The notes under the pieces: generated by a model
Databases searched by the model: none
What the model was told of the DNA's origin: nothing
What the model saw: the letters and a program-made list of their open reading frames with translations, nothing else
Source of the DNA: Stentor coeruleus
Lineage: Eukaryota; Ciliophora; Heterotrichea; Heterotrichida; Stentoridae
DNA length: 38,535 nucleotides
Reading direction: 5' to 3'
Assembly: GCA_001970955.1 (NCBI GenBank)
Contig: MPUH01000715.1
Coordinates: forward strand, 1 to 38,535
Made by a program: the position numbers and the translations under genes
Shown: in pieces, positions 9,272 to 20,004 of the stretch
Position numbering within the stretch: the first letter of the stretch is position 1
Layout: every line of letters begins with the position of its first letter

Positions 9272-9393
9272 ATTTCAAACCTTCTATTCACAATATTTAT
9301 CTTGGCAGTTTTTTCTAATCTTTACTCTCATTTTCTACTTTACCTTAAAAGTATTTTCTTATTTTATATAAATCAGATATAATTTCAATATAA

Positions 9394-10338
9394 ATGTCCT
9401 CTTCGATTGTGGAAAAACAGATTGAACTCGATAAATCAAGGAAAAAATTCTTTGACGACTCGAAATTCGACGCGAAAAACCAAAAATACGGAATGTTTTC
9501 TTTCCCTGGGACTTTGGCTGTGTCTAGTCGGCCTTATTACCAAAGCACTCAGCCAAGAAAAAATAGCGACGGAACAGTTAAATTAGGACCGCGCGACTTT
9601 TTAGCATGCCATGTTAAAAGAGGAAAAACCCCTGAGTCATATTTTTCGTTCGCTGAGTATATGCCTGAGAAGTATGCAGCACAGAAACTTCCATTCAAAA
9701 GTGATAAAGAAAGGGCGGACATGATGAGAAAAAAACATCAAGATCAATCATGGAAACCTAGTGGCAGTGTAACTGAATCAATGTCTCTTTTTCCTCATAT
9801 GGCAACAGATGTGTTTAAAACCATTAAAAGAAAACTTCCTGATGGTACGGTTAGACTTGAACCTAAGAACTTTTATACTTCACCACCTAAGAAAGGAAAT
9901 AACACTCCAGGAGTACTACTTGGAGGCTACCCAGAGCATAAGCCAGATCCTTATGATCGCCAAAAAGATAAAAAGAAATATAAAGGAGTTACTCATGATG
10001 GGCCTTTTAGGAAAATGGATCATGGGAATAAAACTTTTAATGCTGATATTACTATATATGGAGGAGATCCTAATATAACTCCAAAACCCAAAAGATCAAT
10101 TTCTGCTAATAATGTTAAGCATGATTTACCTTTCAAAGCTACAAATGTCAGCAATGGGACTATTGGAGCTTATCCAGAGTATATTCCAAACCCTTTACCA
10201 GTTGTTAAGAGAAAATCTCCTTCAGACCAAGTTCCTTGGAAAGCGACTACTAGAAATCGATCAGCTCCTAGCACTTCGGTTACTTCAAATGTTAAGAATC
10301 TCAGGTCTGAATACCCAATGTTGAGAAGAATGAGTTAA
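9394..10338 (+). CDS. CFAP96/C4orf47-like (DUF4586) ciliary protein
   Basis: 314 aa, ATG to TAA. It contains internal repeats: GTVKLGPRDF followed by KRGKTPE, and GTVRLEPKNF followed by KKGNNTPG; then GGYPEHKPDPYDR with a GPFRKM segment, and later LPFKATNVSNGTIGAYPEYI. The order Tyr/Asn/Pro-rich motif, KKG, Gly-rich turn, DPYDR, then G-x-P-F-[KR] resembles the CFAP96 (C4orf47, DUF4586) family of ciliary and basal-body-associated proteins. It is basic and low in hydrophobics, suited to microtubule association. Assignment is from motif memory only. The tRNA lies 129 bp upstream on the same strand. Confidence 0.7.
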   Translation: MSSSIVEKQIELDKSRKKFFDDSKFDAKNQKYGMFSFPGTLAVSSRPYYQSTQPRKNSDGTVKLGPRDFLACHVKRGKTPESYFSFAEYMPEKYAAQKLPFKSDKERADMMRKKHQDQSWKPSGSVTESMSLFPHMATDVFKTIKRKLPDGTVRLEPKNFYTSPPKKGNNTPGVLLGGYPEHKPDPYDRQKDKKKYKGVTHDGPFRKMDHGNKTFNADITIYGGDPNITPKPKRSISANNVKHDLPFKATNVSNGTIGAYPEYIPNPLPVVKRKSPSDQVPWKATTRNRSAPSTSVTSNVKNLRSEYPMLRRMS

Positions 10339-10532
10339 GATTATTGGTTTAGTAATATGAATTTTGTGATTTAATGGGGTTTAATGGTTTTTAAGTTTGG
10401 AAAGGTTTTGAAAAGTATTCAATTTGCTTGAAATTATATACTTTATTATATGCAACTTTTTCGGAATATTGTATAAAGAAATAATAGGCTGATTTATTAA
10501 TAATAGGGAATTTGTTTTGAATACGAAATTAA
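10339..10532. other. 3' flank of the CFAP96-like gene
   Basis: AT-rich, with more G than C on the + strand just after the stop. No gene seen. Confidence 0.3.
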
Positions 10533-11126
10533 ATAGAGGTAATAGGAATTAATACTAGGGTTTTTATAGAGTTAAAATATGCTAAAGTTGATTTATGTAA
10601 TAATTGTAAATGTTTCCATTGGAAGAAAGATACAAAGAAATATGTCCAAATACGGATCGGAGATTATTATGAGATTATTTATGACAGTAAATGGTTGAAG
10701 GCATCTGTTAAAAAAATAAAAGAAGTAAATATAAGATAACAAAAAGAGATTCTAAAAAGTAAAATAAGGCGGAATTATGTCTGGCCATCACAAAAGATAG
10801 AATCATAAAAATCCTGCCTGTGTAATTTACAATTCAAGTATGACAGGCTGATTTTCCAAATGAGATCAGGATCAAACTTCATAAAATATGCAAATAATTA
10901 AGATATCCTTACTGCTAGTATTAGACAAAAAAAAAGACACGCTATTGATGGGTCAAAAGAATGCAAAACTGGAAAATAAGTAATAGAAACAAACTCAAAG
11001 CTATGCAAATGAACTAAACAAAGCATTTCATTAATGCCCATCGTTTTATGGGATGAAGAATTTGAAAAAGCACTCAAAGAAAATCACGAAAAAATAAAGG
11101 TCAACAGAGAAATAAAAACTTCATAA
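10533..11126 (+). pseudogene. Decayed gene of about 197 codons, stops consistent with C-to-T changes
   Basis: One frame from 10533 to the TAA at 11124 reads as a plausible protein (VDLCNNCKCFHWKKDTKKYV, then VQIRIGDYYEIIYDSKWLKA, then SISLMPIVLWDEEFEKALKE). It is broken by TAA at 10737, 10806, 10899 and 10977 and TGA at 11010. Five stops in 197 codons is far below the roughly sixteen expected in DNA of this composition, and the frame holds throughout. Each stop can come from a single C-to-T change (CAA to TAA, CGA to TGA). A Cys-rich CNNCKC motif lies near the start. Family unknown. No intron-like elements explain the stops. Confidence 0.55.
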
Positions 11127-12292
11127 TGAAAGCATACTACAAAAGAAGGAATTAGCAAAGGCTGGAATATTCAAAGGATATTTCCTAACTAATATGTAAT
11201 AATTACTTATTTAAACTAAAGCATACAAATAGTTTTAAACAATAATTTACAAATAATATTGGACTTAAAAGGTCATATGAGCTAATATAATTTAAATACA
11301 GCTTTAGTTTAATTTTGGGTAAGAACTTCAAGCTCAAATTTGTAAATGATTTGACAATATATAATTCATCTTTAAACTATCTAATTATTTCCATTTATCA
11401 GGCTTGATAGCACAAAATACACTAACAATTCCGATAATCAAAATTAAATCAAAGGTGTTGCATTGTATTTAATTCTAATTTTTTTTCCTAAAGTTTTTTA
11501 AAAGCCAATATTATAACTCGCAAGCCAATTTGAAACTCATACAGTAATAGCATTTTTATTTTGCAAAGCAATTACCCTTGAATAATAATTCTACCTATAA
11601 TAACATATTAAAAGAGAATAATTTGCATAAATCTTTTTTTTTCCTTACGATTTCTACATTTCCTGTCTAGACAATATGCACTTTTAGCACTCCATCATCA
11701 TATAAAATTAAAATTAAGACTTATTTTGCCACAAAACTAATAATCTTAATGGTATGTTATTTAGATCATTTGCTATACCAGAGTCAAAATGCATACAGAC
11801 ATATTTATAAATTATAAATTCTTCAAGTGATGCATAAGCAAAATTCACAGCATATATAAAAAATTCAAAACATAATCTCTTGTATGGGTATATCATAGAA
11901 AATTAATCAACTACTTAAATCTTCCATCTCCCATCAAGCAAATCATTGTCATCTCTTTGCCTTTCGAGATACGATTTTTTTCACCCTTTACCATATGCGT
12001 GAAAAGCTCTTATGTTTATCTATGTATTGATTATTTAAGAACTCCCTTCATCATCAAAGCTCTACCTTAAGACCTTTTTCATCCTATGTTTCCTATAATC
12101 ACCCTTTTGACTGGTGTCAAACTTTTATATCTTCCCTAGGGTTTTTCTAAACTTTTTGACGATTTCACCAATACCTTAAAATAAACTCTTCTAAGTATTT
12201 TTCGAAGTTTATCATCCAATATTGCTATCTATTCCTAGGATTTTTATAGGCTTATTCGTATTCCATTAGGATTTTGAATCAGCTTATAATAA
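11127..12292. other. Spacer upstream of the Ca2+-ATPase
   Basis: A 60-codon minus-strand frame (11714-11896) has an ATG but no recognisable content and runs into many stops, so it is not called a gene. From about 11900 to the ATPase start the + strand is rich in C and T and poor in G, the promoter-side skew seen at other genes here. Confidence 0.35.
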
Positions 12293-15200
12293 ATGAGTGG
12301 TCAGAATCTGAAGGAACCTCTTGTGGATAAGGGATCGAGACCAGCAAATTTCAAGGTCAGCGCTAAAGATTTAACGTAATTTTCACATAGTGATTTCTTT
12401 AATCTTGACCATATTCGCGATGGAACAAGCTTGAAGAACATTCACGATAAATATGAAGGAGTTCATGGGCTTCTTTCAGCTTTGAAGACTGATTCTGAAA
12501 AAGGAATTACCTCCGCCACAGTCCAAATCAGAAATATTGACTTTGGCAGCAACAAGCCTATTGTCCGTGAAGCTACAACCTTCTGGGAATTCGTCTGGGA
12601 ATGCTTTGAGGATTTAACTCTAAGAATTCTTATAATAGCAGCCATTGTTTCACTAGTCGTAGGAACCTTAGAAGATCCAGAAGAAGGCTGGCTTGAAGGT
12701 GTGGCTATCCTCATAGCCATATTGATTGTGGTCCTCGTAACTTCAATCAATAATTATATCAAAGAATTGAAGTTCCGCAAGCTCAGTGAAGAATCTCAAG
12801 AAAGAAATGTTACTGTGATTAGAGATGGCAAAGAAAAACTTATTTCAGTCTTTGAACTCTGTGTTGGAGACATTGCCAAAATTGGAATAGGTGATGTTAT
12901 GCCCGTTGATGCTTTGGTTTTATGGTCACAAAGTCTCCTTGCAGATGAGAGCTCCATGACAGGTGAATCTGATCATGTCAAGAAAAGTGTTGATAAAGCT
13001 CCTTTCCTTTTAAGTGGCTCACAAATAGCTGATGGTGCTGCTCTTGCTGTTGTTTTAGCTGTAGGCTCAAATTCATACCTTGGAAAGAACTTAGAAAGTA
13101 TCATGGGAGAAGAAGAAGATGAAACCCCATTACAAAAGAAACTCAACTATATTGCTGAGTTCATTGGCAAGATTGGCCTTGCCATGGCACTTCTAACTTT
13201 CTTAGTCCTTTTAGGATATCAAGTCTATAGCATTGTTAACGATGGTTGGAAAAATGAAAACCTTGATGGCATTGTTAAAAGCTTCATTGTTGCTGTGACT
13301 ATTGTTGTTGTTGCTGTTCCTGAAGGTCTTCCTCTTGCCGTCACTTTAAGCTTAGCCTTTTCAGTCAATGAAATGAAGAAACAAAACAACCTCGTCCGCC
13401 ATTTGGATGCTTCAGAAACTATGGGACAAGCCACCAACATTTGCACTGACAAGACTGGTACTTTGACTCAAAATGTAATGAAAGTTGTTGCAATGTGCAT
13501 CGGTAAAGATGCTCTTTATGAAAACACTAATAAAAATGATATTGAACAAGAAGTCATTGACTACCTCGGATATCACTTTTGCCATAACACTGCAGCAAGC
13601 TACGGAATGGCTGATGGAAAAGAAGTTTTCACTGGCAGCAGAACTGAAATTGCTTTATTAAAAGTTGCTAAAGAGTGGGGATTTGACTATGAAAAACTTA
13701 GAAGCAAAGACAAGATTAAACTTCAAATACCATTCAATTCAACTCTTAAAAGAATGTACACTGTTGCTGAAGAAGATGGAAAACTCTATGTATTCATCAA
13801 AGGTGCTTCAGAAGTTATTGTTGACATGTGCTCAAAGCATATTAGCAAAGGTGGACACACTCATGATTTAGATCATAATGAAAAAGAGACCATCAAAAGA
13901 GAAGTTATTTCAAACTATGCCAATAGAGCTTATAGAACTTTAGGTATTGCTTACAAGATTGTTAGAAAAGGAGATATTTCTAAGTTCTTTAAAGAAGATG
14001 GAACTCCTAACATTGAAGTACTTGAACGCAAAATGATCTTGCTAGGTGTTTTCGGTATACAGGATCCAGTAAGAACTGGAGTCCCTGATGCTGTAAGAAC
14101 TTGCCAAAACGCTGGTATTACTGTAAGAATGGTAACTGGAGACAACCCTGAAACCGCTGTGGCCATTGCTAGAAATTGTGGAATTATCGACAAGAATTAC
14201 AAGCATACAGCTGATGATGATACTGTTATGACTGGACAAGAATTCAGAAGCAGAGTTGGAGAAGATCTTGTCGTATCCAAAGAAAACCCTAAGGATAAAG
14301 TTGTTCAAAACCTTCAAGCATTCAAACAAATCATTACTAAACTTAGAGTTCTTGCTAGATCATCACCTCAAGATAAGCTTATCCTTGTTACTGGACTTAA
14401 ACAACTAAATGAAGTTGTCGCAGTTACTGGAGACGGTAGCAACGATGCCCCAGCTCTTAAAAAATCCAATGTTGGTTTCTCAATGCACATTGCTGGTACC
14501 CAACTTGCTCAAGAAGCTTCAGATATTATCCTCCTAGATGATAACTTTGCTTCTATTGTCACTGCTGTCCTATGGGGTAGAAATATCTATGACTGTATCA
14601 GCAAATTCATTCAATTCCAATTGACTGTAAACATTGTTGCCTTAGCTATGAGTTTTGTTGGCGCTGTCTTCCTTAAAGTTGCTCCTATCACTGCTATTCA
14701 AATGCTTTGGGTCAATCTAATCATGGACACTTTCGCTGCTTTAGCCTTAGCTACTGAACCCCCTAATATTTCCTTATTGGATCGTAAGCCAGTTAAGCAT
14801 GATGATTCACTTCTCACTGCTGATATGTTCAAGACCATTATTGGACAGAGCATCTATCAACTTGTTTGGTTACTTTTCATCTTATTCGCTATTGAGAAAT
14901 TTGAGTCTGGTTTCTTTTATGACCTTTACAACTTTGACAAAACATGCACCGAAGATGTATCCACAGATCCTAGCGGAGCTACAAGTTCAACTAAAGTATG
15001 TGTTCCTGCACCTCCCGAATATAAATTCACTCTTTTCTTCCAAACATTTGTTATGATGCAGGTGTTCAATGAAATTAACTGCAGAAAGCTCAAGTCATCT
15101 GAGCTTAATGTTTTTAGTGGATTCTTTAACAACTCTCTGTTCATTTTGATTCTTATTTTCACAATTGTTGTTCAGGTCTGCATCATTCAATTTGGTGGTG

Positions 15201-15418
15201 CATTTTTCCAGTGCTCACCACTTCCTTGGCAACAGCACGTATTTTGTCTGTGTGTCGGAGTCGGAGCTTTGATCTTTGGCGTGATTTTCAGATTAGTCCC
15301 AGTATCATTGTTTAGCTGCCTTAATGTTAAAGCAGAAGAAAAAGTCCAAGCTGGTGGCTTTACTGAAATGGTCAGAAAGAAGACTACAAGAAGAAATCCA
15401 GTTCATACCAAGAGCTAA
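12293..15418 (+). CDS. Plasma-membrane-type Ca2+-transporting ATPase (P2B, PMCA-like; 2 exons)
   Basis: Exons 12293-12375 and 12391-15418, 1036 aa, stop TAA. A P-type ATPase exporting Ca2+ from the cytosol. Seen in order: N-terminal helix region, TM1-2, actuator loop with TGES (SSMTGESD), TM3-4 with PEGLPLAV, phosphorylation site DKTGTLTQ (Asp near residue 381), nucleotide-binding domain with KGASE, hinge TGDGSNDAPAL, and TM5-10 with VNLIMDTFAALALATEPP. PEGLPLAV and WVNLIMDTFAALALA are class P2B signatures. After TM10 only about 40 residues remain, with a basic patch (MVRKKTTRRN), so the C-terminal calmodulin-binding tail of animal PMCAs is short or absent. Codons end more often in C than in neighbours, suggesting high expression. 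The ATG at 12293 lies in exon 1, which splices in frame. Confidence 0.96.
12376..12390 (+). other. 15-nt intron (Ca2+-ATPase)
   Basis: GTAATTTTCACATAG. Removing it joins exon 1 (starting MSGQNLKEPL) to the main frame. Unspliced it gives an immediate TAA. Confidence 0.92.
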
Positions 15419-17544
15419 TTAGGATAGTTAATAGAATTTCTTCAATTAGTCTTATATATATGCATTAGTCTATTTTAAAAGAAGGTTTTTATATAGGATT
15501 TAATAATTTACTAGGACAATTGCTATGATGTATAGGAATTTATGTTTGAATATGATTTAAAGTTTTCTTAATAAAAATTAATGTTTAATAACTTGCTTTG
15601 CTTATAATTACTGAAAAAATATAGGTTTTCTATTGATATTTTTTATTAAAAGTATTATGATAGTTTTGTTTTAGTATCATTTGAATTTTTTTGAAATTAA
15701 CGATTTACTTTAACTAAAAGTCATAAATTTTGCTTAACTGATGACTCTTCAGATTATTCTAAACTATAGCTTAGCTAATTTAATAGGCATACTATAACAA
15801 TATTATGACTATAATTTTTATAAGTTGCAACAAACTTGGAAAACGTTTTTATTATGAGTAATTTGTGTGCTTTATGGTGAATTCATTAGCAAATAACATT
15901 TATATATATTTTCTGATTGAGAAATAAAATATTGATGATTCATACTAGTAAAATCTATTGCTTACTAAGAAATATTTGCTGTAAACTGTAATCTAAGTAA
16001 GACATATTCTAATTTTTTCTAATATCTTTTTATAATAATTTCTAGTAATTAGGTCTTTTCAAGCAAATCAACTGAACTTATGATTCCTTGGCCTTAGTGA
16101 AATTTGAAGGTATCTCACATTCATCATTGTTACTGAAAGATAATTTCATAATAAAAATCATCTAATTAAAAGATTTTTATAGCATAGAAAGTAAAATCAT
16201 CATATACCATAATTTTATAATTATTCAATCAGCATTTAAAATCTTAAAGCTTGTTCATTAGCAATAGGATGCACTTCATAGTCAAATATTATATAAAATA
16301 AATTAAATTTTCAAGTTTGCCTATAAGTGAAGCTAATTATTTTGCTATTATTTCTTTAGATTTAAATTTGATTAAGAATAGAGTTGCTTGAAATTATTAA
16401 TTAACACAAAGCTATGGTTAAGGGGTCATAAGTACTGATATATATTTCTTAAAATATGAAATTGAACTTGAAAAATATTCATGCAAAAAAACTTGTGTCA
16501 CCCTCTCATATTTTTAATACTAAGAACTTTGTTTGAAATGAAAATTCTAATTTTGATTTTTATAATTTTAATGGAGAATTAAATCATGCATCACTATGAT
16601 AAATTATGAATAAAATATAAAAAGTCATAAGTAATTTGCATGATAAATTTAGAGCACAAGATAATGTATTTTTTCTTCAAGACATAAGACTAGAATTTTT
16701 ATATAAGGGAAAATTATAGAGATTTATAGTGCTATGTGGTAAAAAATAATATAAAGAAAATATTTCAAGGATAAAAACTGGATTATTTGAGGCACTTTTT
16801 TAAAGGTAAATATAACTGAATAATATATTAAATTTATAAATGATAGAAGTAGAGAAGTATCAAATGAAATTTATTAATATAAGGATAAAGTCAGAAGTAA
16901 GCTTTTTAATGATTAATAGAAAGTGTATAGGAATTCGAAGGGCTGTCTTCCAGAAATTGAGTTGTTTAGCAAAAAAGGTCAAGTGAAAACTGAGGAAATG
17001 TGTAGATACACCATATAAAACCCAAATTGAATTTTTTTTTAGATTCTTATGTATAAAAGACTTCACAGATTGCAAAATTTTTAAATTTCACGAAGCATTT
17101 AAGTGATTCATTTTAGCATCTAAAGCAAAAATGATAGTAAAACAATTTCATTATTTATGGTCAAACTTGAGAACCTAACTCGGCAATAATGTTCCTCATC
17201 AGTAATTTGCAAGCATATGTTTATTCATGAGAATGCATAATCAGCTCAGTTATAGCTTTTAAATATTCTTAAGGGAAAATATAGGTGATTAAACAGAGAA
17301 TATTATAAACTGTATTGATAATAGCTTTAACAACAAATCATTAAAATTCTTAAGCATCCTAGCATTAAAGTTTATTAACAAGACTATAGCATTTCTTTGA
17401 ATCCTATACTTTAAATCATTACTTAATGTTTCTACAAGAGAGTCAATGTTTAAAAGTCAATTTTCAGAAGACCTTGCGTATATACTTGTGAAAAGATATT
17501 GCATTAAAAACGTTATTAGGGAAAACAACATCATATTTACTATA
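15419..17544. other. 2.1-kb AT-rich spacer between Ca2+-ATPase and RCC1 genes
   Basis: Convergent 3' flanks. The first ~140 nt after the ATPase stop are G-biased on the + strand. No gene is supported. A 112-codon + frame with ATG (16840-17178) is closed only by TAA but has TGA at 16984 and 17104; see findings. Confidence 0.4.
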
Positions 17545-19956
17545 TTACAAATTATTTTCCTCTCCACTTTCTAAAAGTTTTATTTTTTTCTCAATCCTAG
17601 AACGATTTTGGATAAGATTTTGAATCTTCCCTTTAATATCATACTTGTTTGGAGTTTTTCCTGCAAACTCTTGACTTAATGGCCGATATGTTGTTGATCT
17701 ATCTGGAGATTTCCTTGTAGGTGAGCTCACTCTTAGATTTTTCAAAGGACTTTCAGGGGGTTTTGAATCCAGTATTTTGCTTACAGCATTTTTTATTTTT
17801 GCTTGTTGATTTGTGGAAAGGTCTTTACGACTTGAATGCTGACCTTCTTTATCATCTGAAATAATATTCCTAGTTGTATTAGCTTTTTGACCATTAAGTA
17901 TACCTATAGTTTTATCTTTGAATTCTTTTGCTTTTATAGAAACTTCTTTCTCAAAATTTGTCATGATTTCTTTGTTATGGGAATGCATCTGCAGTACTTT
18001 TTCCTGAAGTTCTGAGTTTTCATAGTTCATTGCAATATAAGAAGACTCGTGATTTTGGACTATTTGATTAAGATTCTCATTTGAAAACTGAAGTTCTTGA
18101 ATGAAATTATTTAGTCGTCTAATTTCATCTGTTAATTCTTGTACTCTTTTGTCCATAATCAAATTTTCTTCATTAGTCTTTTGTACCAAAATCTGTAAGT
18201 TCCCTAATCTTTCCTCATAAGTCTCTGATTTTTCTATAAGTCTTTTTCGTTCTTCCTCTAAACCTTGGATTTTCTTATATAGTTCTGGGATTTCTCTTGT
18301 TGCCTGTGCAGAAGTTTCCTTGTAAGCTTTTTCTAATGAATCCTCTAATAAAGTATTCTGATCCAAAGCTCTTTTTAGATCACTTTCCAAATCATTTTGT
18401 AATGAACATTGAGCTTCTAACTGGGTCTTCAAGCTTTTAATCTCAGCTCCATATGTTTCTTTAACTTTCTCAACTACCTGATCAGTTGGAAGTTTATTTT
18501 TAAATCCTTCGATTTCATTTCTTATCAGATAAATTTCTTCTTTCAAAACTTTATTCTCATTTTTCAATGAAAAATTTTCCTCTTTTAGAATTTGATTCTC
18601 ACTTTTCAATATAAAATTATCCTCTTTAAATGTTTTGCTCTCATTTTTCAATAAACTTGCCTGCAACTCCGCATTTTTAGCTAAGTTTCTATACGAGTTT
18701 CTTTCATATTCAATTTTATCCAAACTTTTCTTAGAAAAACTCTCCCTCGACCCTTTTCGAGTCTTTTTGTTTGATGATTCCCAAGCTAAATTATCAGTTT
18801 GTCCTGGAGAATGTGAATATCTTTCAATATTTTCCCTGTTCGATAAAACAGGTATTCTATTTCCTTCAATAGATTTTAAAGGGGTTTTATATTCTTTTTT
18901 TTCTCTATTGTTCATACCTAAGCTTATAACAAAATTACCCCCAGCAGCGAGTTTTGTGATTTTTTTGCCTTTAAACCCAGTAACCATTGTGGCGATATCA
19001 CGAGATTCGAAATCTCCTAAACCAAGTTCTCCATTACTGTTGTTTCCCCAGGAAAAAACATTGCATTTCGAGTCAATTGCTATAAGAAAACTTCCTCCTA
19101 TAGCTGCGTCTATTATAGGAAAACTAGAGACTTTGAGTTTTTTAGGGGTTAAATGCTCACCTATTATCGATGTACCCCAGAAATAAAGCCCATCAGAGCA
19201 AATAGCCAAGCTACAATTCCCACATATAATTCTTATACAATCTTTTAAAGGAACTTTCTGTGCAGAAATCGAGCTTTTTTTGTTCCCAATGCCTAGCTGA
19301 CCAAAAGAGTTCCCACCCATAGTAAAAATTTCATTACTTGTGCTCAAAAATCCTGTATGGAAAACTCCACAACTGACTTGAGCTACATTAGCATTTGAAA
19401 CTGGTATCAAAAAAGCTTCATTTTGTCTTCTTCCTGTACCAAGTTGACCCATTTCCCCCGAGCCACACATATAAAGGGTATTAAAACTCACTGCTCCCAT
19501 ATGTCTTGCCCCACAACTAACATCATGAGTATTCTTCATAACAAATTTTGGCGTCCAAGAATCTTCATAAAGTCCATTACCAAGTTGCCCATACTCACCA
19601 TTTCCCCATGTAAAAAGTACCCCTTCTTCTGTAATAACCGCTGTATGAGTCCACCCACATGAGACTTTGATTGCGATATGCTGAGATAAACTTTCGACTA
19701 GACTTGGAGAGCTTGAAAATACTTTGTGTCTATCACCAATACCTAATTTACCATTAGAATTACTCCCCATACAATAAACATGACCTGAATCAGATATGAA
19801 TGCACTGTGATCTTCACCACATGACAATTCTTTGATTAAAATGTTGAAGCTGCAAAAGACTGGACTTGCGTACTTTTTACCACGGTTATGACCGCCAAGG
19901 CCTAACTGTCCGCAGTTGTCCATACCCCAAACAAAAATTTCGGTGAACCCTTCCAT
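17545..19956 (-). CDS. RCC1 beta-propeller plus coiled-coil protein
   Basis: 803 aa from the ATG at 19954-19956 (an upstream TTG in frame is not credible), stop TAA. Residues about 5-355 carry seven RCC1 blades with G-x-x-G-x-LG-x-G cores: CGQLGLGG, NGKLGIGD, YGQLGNGL, MGQLGTGR, FGQLGIGN, a degenerate sixth (WGTSIIGEHL) and NGELGLGD. Each pairs with a CG-x-x-H type turn (SCGEDHSAF, SCGWTHTAV). Residues about 410-700 form a long coiled coil of Glu/Lys/Leu heptads; the tail is Ser/Pro/Lys rich (SSPTRKSPDRSTTY). The architecture suggests a scaffold at cilia, basal bodies or cortex rather than a nuclear Ran exchange factor; that is inference. It lies 48 bp downstream of the STPGR-like gene on the same strand. 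Confidence 0.88.
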   Translation of the reverse strand: MEGFTEIFVWGMDNCGQLGLGGHNRGKKYASPVFCSFNILIKELSCGEDHSAFISDSGHVYCMGSNSNGKLGIGDRHKVFSSSPSLVESLSQHIAIKVSCGWTHTAVITEEGVLFTWGNGEYGQLGNGLYEDSWTPKFVMKNTHDVSCGARHMGAVSFNTLYMCGSGEMGQLGTGRRQNEAFLIPVSNANVAQVSCGVFHTGFLSTSNEIFTMGGNSFGQLGIGNKKSSISAQKVPLKDCIRIICGNCSLAICSDGLYFWGTSIIGEHLTPKKLKVSSFPIIDAAIGGSFLIAIDSKCNVFSWGNNSNGELGLGDFESRDIATMVTGFKGKKITKLAAGGNFVISLGMNNREKKEYKTPLKSIEGNRIPVLSNRENIERYSHSPGQTDNLAWESSNKKTRKGSRESFSKKSLDKIEYERNSYRNLAKNAELQASLLKNESKTFKEDNFILKSENQILKEENFSLKNENKVLKEEIYLIRNEIEGFKNKLPTDQVVEKVKETYGAEIKSLKTQLEAQCSLQNDLESDLKRALDQNTLLEDSLEKAYKETSAQATREIPELYKKIQGLEEERKRLIEKSETYEERLGNLQILVQKTNEENLIMDKRVQELTDEIRRLNNFIQELQFSNENLNQIVQNHESSYIAMNYENSELQEKVLQMHSHNKEIMTNFEKEVSIKAKEFKDKTIGILNGQKANTTRNIISDDKEGQHSSRKDLSTNQQAKIKNAVSKILDSKPPESPLKNLRVSSPTRKSPDRSTTYRPLSQEFAGKTPNKYDIKGKIQNLIQNRSRIEKKIKLLESGEENNL

Positions 19957-20004
19957 TAACGTAATTATATTCAAATTTTGAATTCTTAAATTATGCAGAT
20001 AATT

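Noticed and set aside
9156..9371. 71-aa ORF across the tRNA
   Set aside because: It is the translated tRNA and its flanks.
9809..10324. Two + strand ORFs (89 and 70 aa) inside the CFAP96-like gene
   Set aside because: Out-of-frame shadows of a repeat-containing gene with recognisable motifs.
11250..11896. Minus-strand frame of about 165 codons that reads in a protein-like way if stops are treated as Gln/Arg
   Set aside because: It contains about eleven stops, close to the number expected by chance in AT-rich DNA, and no family is recognisable. The first 60 codons with ATG are not enough for a gene call.
18635..19186. 183-codon + strand ORF
   Set aside because: Antisense shadow of the RCC1 gene; composition is the complement of the real frame.
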